64,000 nt of DNA from Bacteroidota bacterium. GTDB taxonomy: Bacteria; Bacteroidota; Bacteroidia; Chitinophagales; Chitinophagaceae. Shown one piece after another: positions 17,911 through 25,910 of the stretch (position 1 is the stretch's first letter; each line of letters starts with the position of its first letter). The DNA lies in NCBI GenBank assembly GCA_003175695.1, contig PSRA01000258.1, forward strand, positions 1 through 64,000, read 5' to 3'. The position numbers were made by a program, and so were the translations under genes. The notes under the pieces were generated by a model. The model saw only the letters and a list, made by a program, of their open reading frames with translations. It had not been told where the DNA came from and ran no database searches.

Positions 17911-18786
17911 ATGGCAGATAATCCAGCAGAAGAGCAATCAAATGACGATTCGGTAAACGCTCGATCGGAAAACACTGCGCATGATATTGATCCTCCAAAG
18001 GACGTCCCGCCTATTGAATCAAATCAAGAATCGGAAAATATGGAAGTACATTACCATCCCAAACTGGAACACAAGAGAAAGCATTGGAAAGAGTATCTCC
18101 TGGAAGGTTTCATGATATTCGTTGCAGTTACTTTGGGTTTCATTGCCGAAAATATCAGGGAAGGCATAACTAACCGTCAGCATGCAAGAGAACTGGTTTC
18201 GCAGCTTGTTCATGATCTTAAGAATGATACCAGTCAATTAAATGGCATTTATGAAAAGGAATCTGATATATTGCAGGCCAACAGCGCACTGAGTGATTTG
18301 TTGAATAAACCCTTGACAGAAGTAAATACAGATCGCCTCCAGCGATTGATTGCTGCTTCGCACAATATTTGGATGTTTTATCCATCCACCGGCGCGATAG
18401 CAGCTATAAAAAACGAAATACACCTGAGGCAGTTTTCTAATTCAAATATGATTGGTCTGATTGCAGACTACGAAAAACATATTGATCTTATACGAACCGT
18501 TCAGGGAATCACTTTGCAATATCAGAGAACTTATATCGATCCTTTCCTGCTTCGTCATTTCACGCCAGCCAACTTAAACGCTCTATTCAACAATATGCCG
18601 GCTGTAAGCAAGGATACCAGAAATTTGTCAGAAGAGGATCTTATTCAAATGGGATCGGATATGGCATTGATCAGCCTCAATACAAAGGAGCTATTAGGCG
18701 ATAACAGGAGATTGTTTGCCGACGCTTCGAAACTTCTTGAGTACGCGGAGAAACAATTTAATCTTCCAATGAATGAAGGAAAGTGA
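17911..18786 (+). CDS. Single-helix membrane protein of the WKEYLLEG family
   Basis: 291 residues. An acidic, low-complexity N-terminus of about 45 residues leads into EVHYHPKLEHKRKHWKEYLLEGFM (shown here as VHYHPKLEHKRKHWKEY and YLLEGFMIF) and one transmembrane helix FMIFVAVTLGFIAENI. A helical domain of about 200 residues follows (REGITNRQHARELVSQL onward). The histidine-rich juxtamembrane motif and the FAENIRE helix end mark a large, uncharacterised Bacteroidota membrane family. The N-terminus is predicted cytosolic and the helical domain on the other side. A TAnnTTTG promoter lies just upstream and a decayed RNA ligase gene follows after one base. Confidence 0.8.
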   Translation: MADNPAEEQSNDDSVNARSENTAHDIDPPKDVPPIESNQESENMEVHYHPKLEHKRKHWKEYLLEGFMIFVAVTLGFIAENIREGITNRQHARELVSQLVHDLKNDTSQLNGIYEKESDILQANSALSDLLNKPLTEVNTDRLQRLIAASHNIWMFYPSTGAIAAIKNEIHLRQFSNSNMIGLIADYEKHIDLIRTVQGITLQYQRTYIDPFLLRHFTPANLNALFNNMPAVSKDTRNLSEEDLIQMGSDMALISLNTKELLGDNRRLFADASKLLEYAEKQFNLPMNEGK

Positions 18787-18787
18787 T

Positions 18788-19047
18788 ATGGCGAAAAATT
18801 CCAGGCGACAACTCTCACTTTTTCTGAAGAAGAATGAAGCAAGTGAATTTGAGAGTATTCGCAAAACGTTTAACCCAGATCAATTTCAACTAATTGCCTG
18901 CCACGTTACAGTATGTCGTGAAGACGAAATTGAAAATATCTCAATTGGAGCCTGCCTGCATTTTTACATTTTGACACTGTTTCTTTAATTGAACAAATTG
19001 ACGGTGGAAAATGGAAAGTTTTGGAGCAGTATGAGTTAAGGAAGTAG
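18788..19047 (+). pseudogene. 2'-5' RNA ligase-family gene, internally deleted and frameshifted
   Basis: The first frame (ATG at 18788) reads MAKNSRRQLSLFLKK, then HVTVCREDEIENI, the first HxT active-site motif of the 2'-5' RNA ligase/LigT family. It then runs into unrelated sequence and stops at 18988. In another frame, 18955-19047 encodes LPAFLHFDTVSLIEQIDGG and KWKVLEQYELRK, the normal C-terminal strand of the same family. About 80 to 90 residues between, including the second HxT motif, are missing. The gene is therefore dead. Its start lies one base after the stop of the membrane protein gene, which suggests it was once translationally coupled to it. Confidence 0.75.
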
Positions 19048-19152
19048 TGGAGTCTTATGAATGACAATTAATTTTTTGGAATTCTCAATTTCTGATCACT
19101 TCAGTAAATTCAGCTCCATTAACCTTTACACTTCCTTACATTAGCGCTCTTA

Positions 19153-19974
19153 TCATTTGGGGAACACTAATATTATCGCTGAACGAATTCCGAAGTCGGG
19201 TTTGCCTCCTTGCGGCCATGCAATTGGTATGCGCGGACCAATTTGTAGTGAAATCATTTGGTTACCGATTTTCGTGATACCAGTAACCAGCATATTGATA
19301 AAACCTGTTGCATTATTCGCGGCCCAGTTTAGTGTTGTTTCGGAATTGACAACCAGGCCTGCTCCGCTCTTCCAATTAAAAGCGACAAACGGCTGCAGAA
19401 ACATTTGATTCACGGGAGGACTATCTGTATTTCCTGCTACCGACCAAATTTGATTGATGAGAGCTCCCACTGTCCAGCCATTAACTTGTTTCAATGCAAC
19501 AACGGTAGGGCCTATGCCGAATTTTTTTGTTGCCAAATAATCATTCGTTGCAACGGGCACCAAAAAAACCGGACCTGCCCCCCAGGTAAAACCGTTTACA
19601 ACCCGGGACGGAGAGAAAAAAGCGCTCGCAACAGCATCACTGAGTCCCCCTTGGTAACTCTTATTCTCCATGACATCTTGTTGAAATATAATTGGCTGGA
19701 CCCACCTCGCAATCAGGTTCAACTTTTCAGATAACCTTACCGGAATCACCGGTTGGAAGTTCAAGGTATTTCTCCATCCATTATTTGTTCCGATACCAAC
19801 ATCCAGATTATTTTGAAATGGGACACTTACCAGCGAAGCAATGGGATTAACTAATTTTTTTGCAAGTTCGCCTGCATCACCTTTTTGCGCTTGGGCATCG
19901 AAGACTTTAATCACCAGCACTGCAGAAAAAAAAATGAACCGGAATTTATTCGACTTTTTCTTGAATGATCTCAT
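19153..19974 (-). CDS. Outer-membrane transport-like protein
   Basis: 273 residues with a basic N-terminus and signal peptide ending FDAQAQ. The mature sequence is beta-rich with many strands (NTLNFQPVIPVRLSEKLNLIARW shown as NFQPVIPVRL and KLNLIARWVQPI, then WTVGALINQIWSVAG, MISLQIGPRIPIAWPQGG). It ends in ILVFPK. It fits the outer-membrane channel-like proteins annotated as transporters or neutral porins of the MetA-pathway phenol degradation type. Substrate unknown. It is divergent from the Dyp peroxidase gene group across about 270 bp that contain a perfect dyad. Confidence 0.75.
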   Translation of the reverse strand: MRSFKKKSNKFRFIFFSAVLVIKVFDAQAQKGDAGELAKKLVNPIASLVSVPFQNNLDVGIGTNNGWRNTLNFQPVIPVRLSEKLNLIARWVQPIIFQQDVMENKSYQGGLSDAVASAFFSPSRVVNGFTWGAGPVFLVPVATNDYLATKKFGIGPTVVALKQVNGWTVGALINQIWSVAGNTDSPPVNQMFLQPFVAFNWKSGAGLVVNSETTLNWAANNATGFINMLVTGITKIGNQMISLQIGPRIPIAWPQGGKPDFGIRSAIILVFPK

Positions 19975-20083
19975 CTTGGATTGCTGTGGCGGTTAAAACG
20001 TTTGTTGGCAAAATAATGGTTGTTTAGGATCATGGGCAAGAAATTTTGCACCTCTTCGAACCAAGCCAATGTCAAAAAAAAGG

Positions 20084-20098
20084 GTTTAACTGTTAAAC
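20084..20098. promoter_or_regulatory. Perfect 15-bp dyad, candidate operator
   Basis: GTTTAACTGTTAAAC is a perfect inverted repeat with a single central base. It lies in the divergent region between the outer-membrane protein gene (start 19974) and the first gene of the Dyp group (start 20243). Position and symmetry suit a dimeric regulator. No regulator gene is adjacent. Confidence 0.4.
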
Positions 20099-20242
20099 TC
20101 TCGTTGCTTGCAAAAAGCACAACGGAAGAATCTATCTTCGTCTTCATCGCTCCTTATCTATTTCAGACAGAGTCATTTCTATCACCGTATTAATCAACAT
20201 GACAGGTCGTCACTAAATTAAATCAACATAAAAAAGTTCCAT

Positions 20243-20788
20243 ATGCAAAATCATGAATGGATGAAACCCAGCGCCGTGGCAATTCCCAAGGAAAATAAAG
20301 AATGGGAAATTGGCAGATACGGGCCCATATGGCCAAAAACACCTGCTTGTTATGGTTTTACTATTATTTGTAAAGTGATCCCCGGAAGAGCTGAGATCAT
20401 TCGGCAGCATGGCATAACCATTTCGGAAGCCATTAAAGCAACCCCAGAATTTCTAGCTCCTCTCAAATTGCACTATCTGCGTTGGGTGCTATTCGACAAT
20501 GACACGCGCTTCATGTACCAGGGCATATTTGACACGGATTTCGACAAATACACAGAAGATGCGGTTGCCCTTTTTTCTGCATCGGGAATCAACACGGTTT
20601 TTGAGAACCTGGAAGATTTTCCGAAGGATTGGAAAACGAATCCAACTTCTTTCGTCAAATTTGTCCGCGAACACCAGTGTAATAGTTTTCTCGAATACGG
20701 AGAATATCCTTACGTATCGGCAGACGAAATCAAAAAGGCTTTGAAGTTGAAAGCGCATTTTTCGGAAATGCTGGATCAAATGCAATGA
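20243..20788 (+). CDS. Dyp-like ferredoxin-fold partner protein
   Basis: 181 residues, no signal peptide. The segment LHYLRWVLFDNDTRFMYQG and FDTDFDKYTEDAVALFSASGI resembles the ferredoxin-like half found fused to or beside Dyp-type peroxidases, where a similar pattern (hF.R.hhh.....LLF.S.FDG....Y..D) occurs. The N-terminus has WKPSAVAIP-like residues and IPGRAEIIRQHG. I infer a cytosolic protein that works with the peroxidase encoded 27 bp downstream. No catalytic heme ligand is obvious. First gene of a six-gene run with spacers of 27 to 44 bp. Confidence 0.65.
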   Translation: MQNHEWMKPSAVAIPKENKEWEIGRYGPIWPKTPACYGFTIICKVIPGRAEIIRQHGITISEAIKATPEFLAPLKLHYLRWVLFDNDTRFMYQGIFDTDFDKYTEDAVALFSASGINTVFENLEDFPKDWKTNPTSFVKFVREHQCNSFLEYGEYPYVSADEIKKALKLKAHFSEMLDQMQ

Positions 20789-20815
20789 CCGCTCTAAATA
20801 ACTAAATGAGATTAT

Positions 20816-22138
20816 ATGCTTGAGCTCGATGACATTCAGCACTACCTGCTCTGTCGCCCACGCGCGGTTATTGCCCAGTATTTTTTTATGAGTTTTGATT
20901 CAGCGGAAAGCGGCCGGAAATGGATTGGCGCGCTGGCGGATAAAGTGGGCGTGGCCAAATCAGTAATGGCTTCGGAAGAAACAGACCTGAGATGGATCAC
21001 TTTGGCCTTCACTTATCAGGGTTTAAAAAAGCTTGGTCTGGATGAAGAATCTCTCTCAAGTTTTCCGGAACCTTTCAAACAAGGTATGGCCGACAGGGCA
21101 AAAATGCTGGGGTTCACGGGCGCCAATCATCCCGATCATTGGGAAGATCGCATCACCGATCCTAATCTTCATGCGACCGTGATCCTGTTTGCGCGCACGA
21201 AGGAAGAAAAACAGCGATGCATCGAACAGCACGAATCCTGGCTTAAAATGAACCCCGGAGTCATTACGCTCTCGACGCTCGTTCTCGAAGCATTACCGCC
21301 TTACGATTATATTCACGAACATTTCGGTTACCGCGATCGAATCACCACTCCGGTGATTGAAGGTATGGGCATTGTTCCAAGTCCGGGCTCGATGGCACCC
21401 AGTAAGGCTGGAGAGTTTTTCCTTGGCTATGACGACGAAACAGGCTCGATGCCGCCACAGCCCAAACCTGAAGCCCTTTCAAAAAATGGAAGCTTTTTGG
21501 CTTATGTTAAAATGAAAGAACATGTTGGTGCTTTCAGAGATTTTCTGAAGGCAAATGCCGCTACGCCCGACGAACAGGAACTCCTGGCGGCCAAAATGAT
21601 GGGACGTTGGAGAAAATCAGGGGCACCTCTGGTGCTTTCACCGGACAAAGACGATCACGCATTGGGATGGGACGAACAACGAAACAACAATTTCGACTTC
21701 GGCAACATGGATCCAAAAGGATATGCATGCCCGGTAGGTTCCCATATTCGCCGGATGAACGTGCGCGATAATCGTGTATCGCAGATTATGAACCGCCGAT
21801 TGATTATCCGAAGAGGAGGTACTTATGGACCTCACCTTCCGGAAGACGCACCGGAAGACGGAGCAAACCGTGGCATCGCCGTATTCGCGGGATGTGCAGA
21901 TATCGCCAGGCAATTCGAGTTCCTGGTTTCTGTCTGGGCCAATGACCCCGAATTCCAGGAACTCAATGAAAGAGATCCCTTTATAGGAACACACGACGGC
22001 ACTTTTAATATGACGATCCCCAAAAGACCGCTGAAAAAAACTATCAAAGGTTTACCAGCTTTTACATCGGTGAAAGGTGGCGCTTATTTCTTTCTACCAG
22101 GTATCAAAGCACTGCATTTTCTTGCATCGTTGAAATAA
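20816..22138 (+). CDS. Dyp-type heme peroxidase with altered GxxDG motif
   Basis: 440 residues without a signal peptide, long as in class C/V Dyp peroxidases. The fold is shown by ITLAFTYQGLKKLGL near the start, HATVILFARTKEE, and the proximal heme ligand in CPVGSHIRRMN (His310), followed by RLIIRRGGTYGPHLPEDA and GTHDGTFNMTIP. The family motif GxxDG is FGYRDRITTP here: Asp174, the acid needed for peroxide cleavage, is kept but the final glycine is Arg175. Known reaction: oxidation of bulky dyes, carotenoids or porphyrins with hydrogen peroxide. The change beside the heme may alter substrate access. Second gene of the six-gene run. Confidence 0.9.
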   Translation: MLELDDIQHYLLCRPRAVIAQYFFMSFDSAESGRKWIGALADKVGVAKSVMASEETDLRWITLAFTYQGLKKLGLDEESLSSFPEPFKQGMADRAKMLGFTGANHPDHWEDRITDPNLHATVILFARTKEEKQRCIEQHESWLKMNPGVITLSTLVLEALPPYDYIHEHFGYRDRITTPVIEGMGIVPSPGSMAPSKAGEFFLGYDDETGSMPPQPKPEALSKNGSFLAYVKMKEHVGAFRDFLKANAATPDEQELLAAKMMGRWRKSGAPLVLSPDKDDHALGWDEQRNNNFDFGNMDPKGYACPVGSHIRRMNVRDNRVSQIMNRRLIIRRGGTYGPHLPEDAPEDGANRGIAVFAGCADIARQFEFLVSVWANDPEFQELNERDPFIGTHDGTFNMTIPKRPLKKTIKGLPAFTSVKGGAYFFLPGIKALHFLASLK

Positions 22139-22171
22139 ATTTTTTGCTATGGTTCTTAAATTCCCAGCATC

Positions 22172-23194
22172 ATGATTAAGATTGACCAGTCCCGGGCAAG
22201 ACTATACAACCAGTTCCTTTCTCCCCGGAAGTATATATCAGGAAAACGAAGATTTTCTATTTACTGGACCTGGAGTTATCCCTGGGAAGCGAACCAGGAT
22301 ATAACGAAAATGGACAATCGATTTTCTACGATGACAGAAGTGCGCCGGGTTTCCTGGCCCGCTTTTGAATCGATAGAATACTCGGAAAAAATGTTTCTGC
22401 AAGGGATTGCAGGTACGCTTGAACTGTTTCATCTTTCACTGGTGAGTTTTCAATTGCTCGTGGAAGAAGTCACAGGACAGCCGGTGTGTGTCTACCAACG
22501 TATAGACCAGGCCGGTCAACGTCTGCCCATCGACGAGCGAATACTCAATGACACAGATACACTGATGGTATTTGGGCTCGACCATATGGTAACAGAACAG
22601 GAAGCCTCACCTGAAGAAATACAGGCATTGAAGGAATTCCTGAAACGGCCTGGCACCTGCCTAATCCTGGGGCCTCATCATGATGTGGGAAATTCTGCGG
22701 ACATGAAACAGCGCCAAATGGAATATAAGCATCATGGCGATCCACTAGTTCCGAGACAACAGCGGTTTGGAAAATATACCCGTTCACTGATGAAAGGACT
22801 TGGTGTTCCCGTAGAGAACCAGTTCGGCCTCAGACCTGCCACAGTGAAAGGCACTAATCAATTGGTCCCGCTTTCAATCAACCATGACCTGGACCAGCAT
22901 GGCTTATTGAAGAATGTATCGACATTTGTCTTTCATATGCATTTACCTCATTATGCTGTAACGACCGAAGATCCAAATGCAGTGCGCGTGCTGGCGCGCC
23001 AACCGATCGATCTGTCAAATCCACATCCCTTCACCGAAGCGGGCAACCGCGAATTCAACATGTTCCTCTGGATGCCCCCCAATTCGGAACGTGCTGGTGA
23101 CATTCTCCTGGCAGACTCCACCATTTTCACCACTCTCTTTGGAGGAGATGAAAGCGTGGAACATTTCTGGAGAAATCTTGCCAATTTCCGTTAA
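22172..23194 (+). CDS. Amidotransferase-like (GATase/DUF4350-like) protein of unknown function
   Basis: 340 residues without a signal peptide. An N-terminal part of about 100 residues with no family resemblance is followed by an alpha/beta domain of the class I glutamine amidotransferase-like/DUF4350 type: DTLMVFGLDHMVTEQEAS, EEIQALKEFLKRPGTCLILGPHHD (shown as separate short blocks) and the closing ILLADSTIFTTLFGGDES. The usual nucleophile cysteine is not at a clear elbow, so activity is unproven. Conserved in place between the peroxidase (33 bp) and the porin (34 bp), it most likely belongs to the same process. Confidence 0.55.
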   Translation: MIKIDQSRARLYNQFLSPRKYISGKRRFSIYWTWSYPWEANQDITKMDNRFSTMTEVRRVSWPAFESIEYSEKMFLQGIAGTLELFHLSLVSFQLLVEEVTGQPVCVYQRIDQAGQRLPIDERILNDTDTLMVFGLDHMVTEQEASPEEIQALKEFLKRPGTCLILGPHHDVGNSADMKQRQMEYKHHGDPLVPRQQRFGKYTRSLMKGLGVPVENQFGLRPATVKGTNQLVPLSINHDLDQHGLLKNVSTFVFHMHLPHYAVTTEDPNAVRVLARQPIDLSNPHPFTEAGNREFNMFLWMPPNSERAGDILLADSTIFTTLFGGDESVEHFWRNLANFR

Positions 23195-23228
23195 TGAGGA
23201 AATCCACCGGCTTTTTAATAGGGGCAAC

Positions 23229-24443
23229 ATGAAGCGTCGGAGGATATGCATGACAGTTAGCTCGGGAATATTTGGTATTTTTCTAATTTTATTTTATCCA
23301 CTTTATACCTTCGCTCAGGATAGTACAAAAACGTTTGAGATTTATGGAGCCGTTGCGACTGATGCGGGCTATAATTTCAACACCATTGATCCTGCCTGGT
23401 ACGATGTGATGAGACCTACGAAGCTTCCAGCCTATGAAGGCCAGTTCGCACCTGCTGGTAATACGTTTTTTGGAGTGAGGCAATCAAAATTTGGCGTAAG
23501 AAGTTCTTTCCCTACTGCTGCCGGACAGTTGTTGACTCGCTTCGACATCGATCTCTTTGGATTTGGGAAAGATGCAGGACAGACTACTTTTCATATCGTC
23601 AACGCATATGGGCAGTTGGGCAAGCTACTTGTCGGTCAGACTGCCTCGGCTTTTATGGATATGGAAGTATTTCCGGTTACCATGGATTACTGGGGACCAG
23701 CTTCCAGAAATTTTATGTTTAATATCCAAATTCGCTATACGCCGATAGACAATAAGAATGACAGGTTTTGTATAGCACTGGAACGTCCCGGTGCGACTGC
23801 TGACGAAGGTGATGACCTTGCCATTCCGGGACTGGCTGAGACAAAAGGCGTTTTCCGCTTTCCGAATCTTTCGGGTAACTACCGGCACAATTTGTCCTGG
23901 GGTTATGTGCAGGCAGGATTCATGCTCAAGAGCCTTCGATGGACAACAACTCCCGGGGTGGCGCAAGTCGACTTGAGCGGAAATACGGCGGCCTGGGGTT
24001 TCAATGTGAGTACTGTTGTCAATGCCTCTCAACGCATCAAATTTAAATTCCAGGGAGTGGGTGGGGAGGGAATCGGAAATTATTTCGCTGATGTATTGCC
24101 CGATATCGGTTTAAAAAGTAATCCCGATCCATCCAGGCCGGCCCTGGGAACTGCCCTACCCTTATGGGGATTCTTTCTTTTCACTGAAATCGCGTGGACT
24201 AAAGTCCTGAATAGTTCTATTGGTTACTCAATGGAAGAGGTTAAGAATAGCGACTTGCAATCTGCGAGTGCAGTCAGGCTGGGGCAATATGGTCTGGTTA
24301 ATCTTTTTGCACGACTGCGCCCGGATTGGCTGGTTGGAATAGAGTATCAGTATGGCCGCCGGGATAATTTCCAGGACCGCTTTCATTCTGTTGGAAATAA
24401 GATTCAGTTTTCTGTGAAGATTAATTTTTCCAGCAAGTTCTGA
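23229..24443 (+). CDS. DcaP-like outer-membrane porin
   Basis: The open frame reaches 22977, inside the previous gene, but the ATG at 23229 begins MKRRRICMTVSSGIFGIF with a signal peptide ending FAQ, giving 404 residues. The mature part matches DcaP-type trimeric porins: IYGAVATDAGYNFN, SRFGVRSSFPT-like (SKFGVRSSFPTAAG), DIDLFGFG, AYGQLGKLLVGQTASAFMD and a final FSVKINFSSKF. Known DcaP channels admit small anionic compounds such as dicarboxylates. Its place in the Dyp group suggests that it imports, or exports products of, the peroxidase substrate (inference). Confidence 0.85.
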   Translation: MKRRRICMTVSSGIFGIFLILFYPLYTFAQDSTKTFEIYGAVATDAGYNFNTIDPAWYDVMRPTKLPAYEGQFAPAGNTFFGVRQSKFGVRSSFPTAAGQLLTRFDIDLFGFGKDAGQTTFHIVNAYGQLGKLLVGQTASAFMDMEVFPVTMDYWGPASRNFMFNIQIRYTPIDNKNDRFCIALERPGATADEGDDLAIPGLAETKGVFRFPNLSGNYRHNLSWGYVQAGFMLKSLRWTTTPGVAQVDLSGNTAAWGFNVSTVVNASQRIKFKFQGVGGEGIGNYFADVLPDIGLKSNPDPSRPALGTALPLWGFFLFTEIAWTKVLNSSIGYSMEEVKNSDLQSASAVRLGQYGLVNLFARLRPDWLVGIEYQYGRRDNFQDRFHSVGNKIQFSVKINFSSKF

Positions 24444-24487
24444 TAATTTATTGCATCAATTGTGAACAACCTTTTAATACAAATATC

Positions 24488-24925
24488 ATGATCGACATCA
24501 TCTCCCGGTTCTTCACTAATCTTCTCGAAAGGACACAAGGACCCATGCACTTCCGGTTTCTCCTGCAGCCGACTATGTCACTAATATTCGCGATTATCGC
24601 TGCGGTCCGTGATGCTAAAAAAGGAGTGTCGCCTTATCTCTGGAGAATGATTTCGGAGGGAAGTAAGCGAAAAGTGATTATACGCGAAGGATGGAAAGAT
24701 GTCGGAAAAATTTTCATTCTGGCGTTAGCGCTCGATGTGATCTACCAGTTGGTGGTGATTTTTAAGTACCATACCGAGGAAGGATTTTATCCACTTGAAT
24801 CCATCGTAGTAGCTGCTGCTCTAGCTATTATTCCGTATATCTTAATTCGCGGCCCGGTGAACCGGATAGTAAGAAATTTCATTCCTAAAAAAAATACAGA
24901 CAACCAGGAAGAAAAAAAGCATTAG
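24488..24925 (+). CDS. Small integral membrane protein in the Dyp group
   Basis: 145 residues. Two or three hydrophobic helices are visible (LLQPTMSLIFAIIAAVRD, GKIFILALALDVIYQLVVIF, IVVAAALAIIPYILI), separated by basic loops (ISEGSKRKVIIREGWKD). The C-terminus is charged and cytosolic (KKNTDNQEEKKH). I do not recognise a function. It lies 44 bp after the porin gene and 39 bp before the NTF2-like gene on the same strand, so it probably belongs to the same transcript. Confidence 0.7.
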   Translation: MIDIISRFFTNLLERTQGPMHFRFLLQPTMSLIFAIIAAVRDAKKGVSPYLWRMISEGSKRKVIIREGWKDVGKIFILALALDVIYQLVVIFKYHTEEGFYPLESIVVAAALAIIPYILIRGPVNRIVRNFIPKKNTDNQEEKKH

Positions 24926-24964
24926 TACAAAAACAATTTTTTGGTTTTATAATGAGAAATTAAA

Positions 24965-25375
24965 ATGCGAACAAATACTCCATTAGCAACTATACATCAA
25001 TATATTGATTCCTTTAACCGCGGTGACGCCATCGCTATGGCTGCGACTTTTGCGGTGCCCGGGCAAATACTGGACGGAATGGCGCCTCACGTTTGGCAGG
25101 GGCCAACTGCGACCACCGATTGGTACAGAGATGTTTTAGCCGAAGGCCAGGCACACGGAGCCTCTGGATATTTCGTGACTCTTGGCGATCCTTTGCACAA
25201 CAATGTGACCAACGACAGTGCATATGTGGTCCTGCCAGCTACCATGACGTTCGACGCCAAAGGCATCAAGGTGGTCCAGTCTGGTGCGATTTTCACTGTC
25301 GCGTTGCGCAAAACAGCAGATGGGTGGCTTGTCGTCGCATGGGCGTGGGCGAAGGGGGTAAATAAGAGTCAGTAA
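24965..25375 (+). CDS. NTF2-like (SnoaL/DUF4440-type) protein
   Basis: 136 residues, a complete cone-like NTF2 fold of the SnoaL/DUF4440 group: HQYIDSFNRGDAIAMAATFA at the start (shown as IHQYIDSFNRGDA), then GMAPHVWQGP, AYVVLPATMTFDAKG and the closing strand TADGWLVVAWAWAKG. Family members are small-molecule isomerases, hydrolases or binding proteins, often paired with oxidoreductases. Last gene of the six-gene Dyp run. Base composition is slightly richer in GC than its neighbours, seen as codon ends in C and G. Confidence 0.8.
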   Translation: MRTNTPLATIHQYIDSFNRGDAIAMAATFAVPGQILDGMAPHVWQGPTATTDWYRDVLAEGQAHGASGYFVTLGDPLHNNVTNDSAYVVLPATMTFDAKGIKVVQSGAIFTVALRKTADGWLVVAWAWAKGVNKSQ

Positions 25376-25518
25376 TCATTTTTCTTTCGAAAACACTTTA
25401 TTAAAGCTGGATAAATTATCGACAAAGACAAAGATGAAATTCAAATGTTAATTCGATTACTACAGGGGTCGCCTGGCGAATGAGGAATTGCCTTTGTTGT
25501 GTTTATACCCGACATTTT

Positions 25519-25910
25519 TCAGGAATTAATTTGCTCTCGGAAAATTTGACTTAATATTTCCTTTAGACGGATAACGCTTGGCACCTTTTTAATGACATTT
25601 GTTGCACCCAGTATTAGGCAGCTTTCCGTAATATCATTGTCGCAGATGTTGAATACATATAAATAGGAGTATTCTCCAGCTTTTCCATTTTTCTCATTTC
25701 GCGCAGGCATTCCAATCCATTCATTATAGGCATATTGATGTCGAGAAAAATAAAATCAGGACGAAAATTCGGATTTCCTTTTAGCATTCCAATGGCTTCT
25801 AATCTGCCAAATGCAAATTCACAACGAAGGGGGATTAGCATCCTGGAAACGGCCTTCTGAAAGAAATTGTGGTCATCGGCGTCGTCATCTACAAGAAAGG
25901 AGAGAAACAT
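25519..25910 (-). pseudogene. Response regulator receiver domain, frameshifted
   Basis: The start (ATG at 25910) gives MFLSFLVDDDADDHNFF, the acidic pocket of a receiver domain, and FLDINMPIMNGLE with the phosphoacceptor aspartate. After TPIYMYSTSAT near 25640 the frame changes and stops at 25614. The normal end of the domain continues in the next frame as NDITESCLILGATNV and IKKVPSVIRLKEILSQIF, stopping at 25519. A one-base deletion (or two-base insertion) in the DNA explains both parts. As read, the conserved lysine of the domain is lost, so the protein is probably inactive. A sequencing error in the ACAATGAT stretch is the alternative. Confidence 0.7.
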
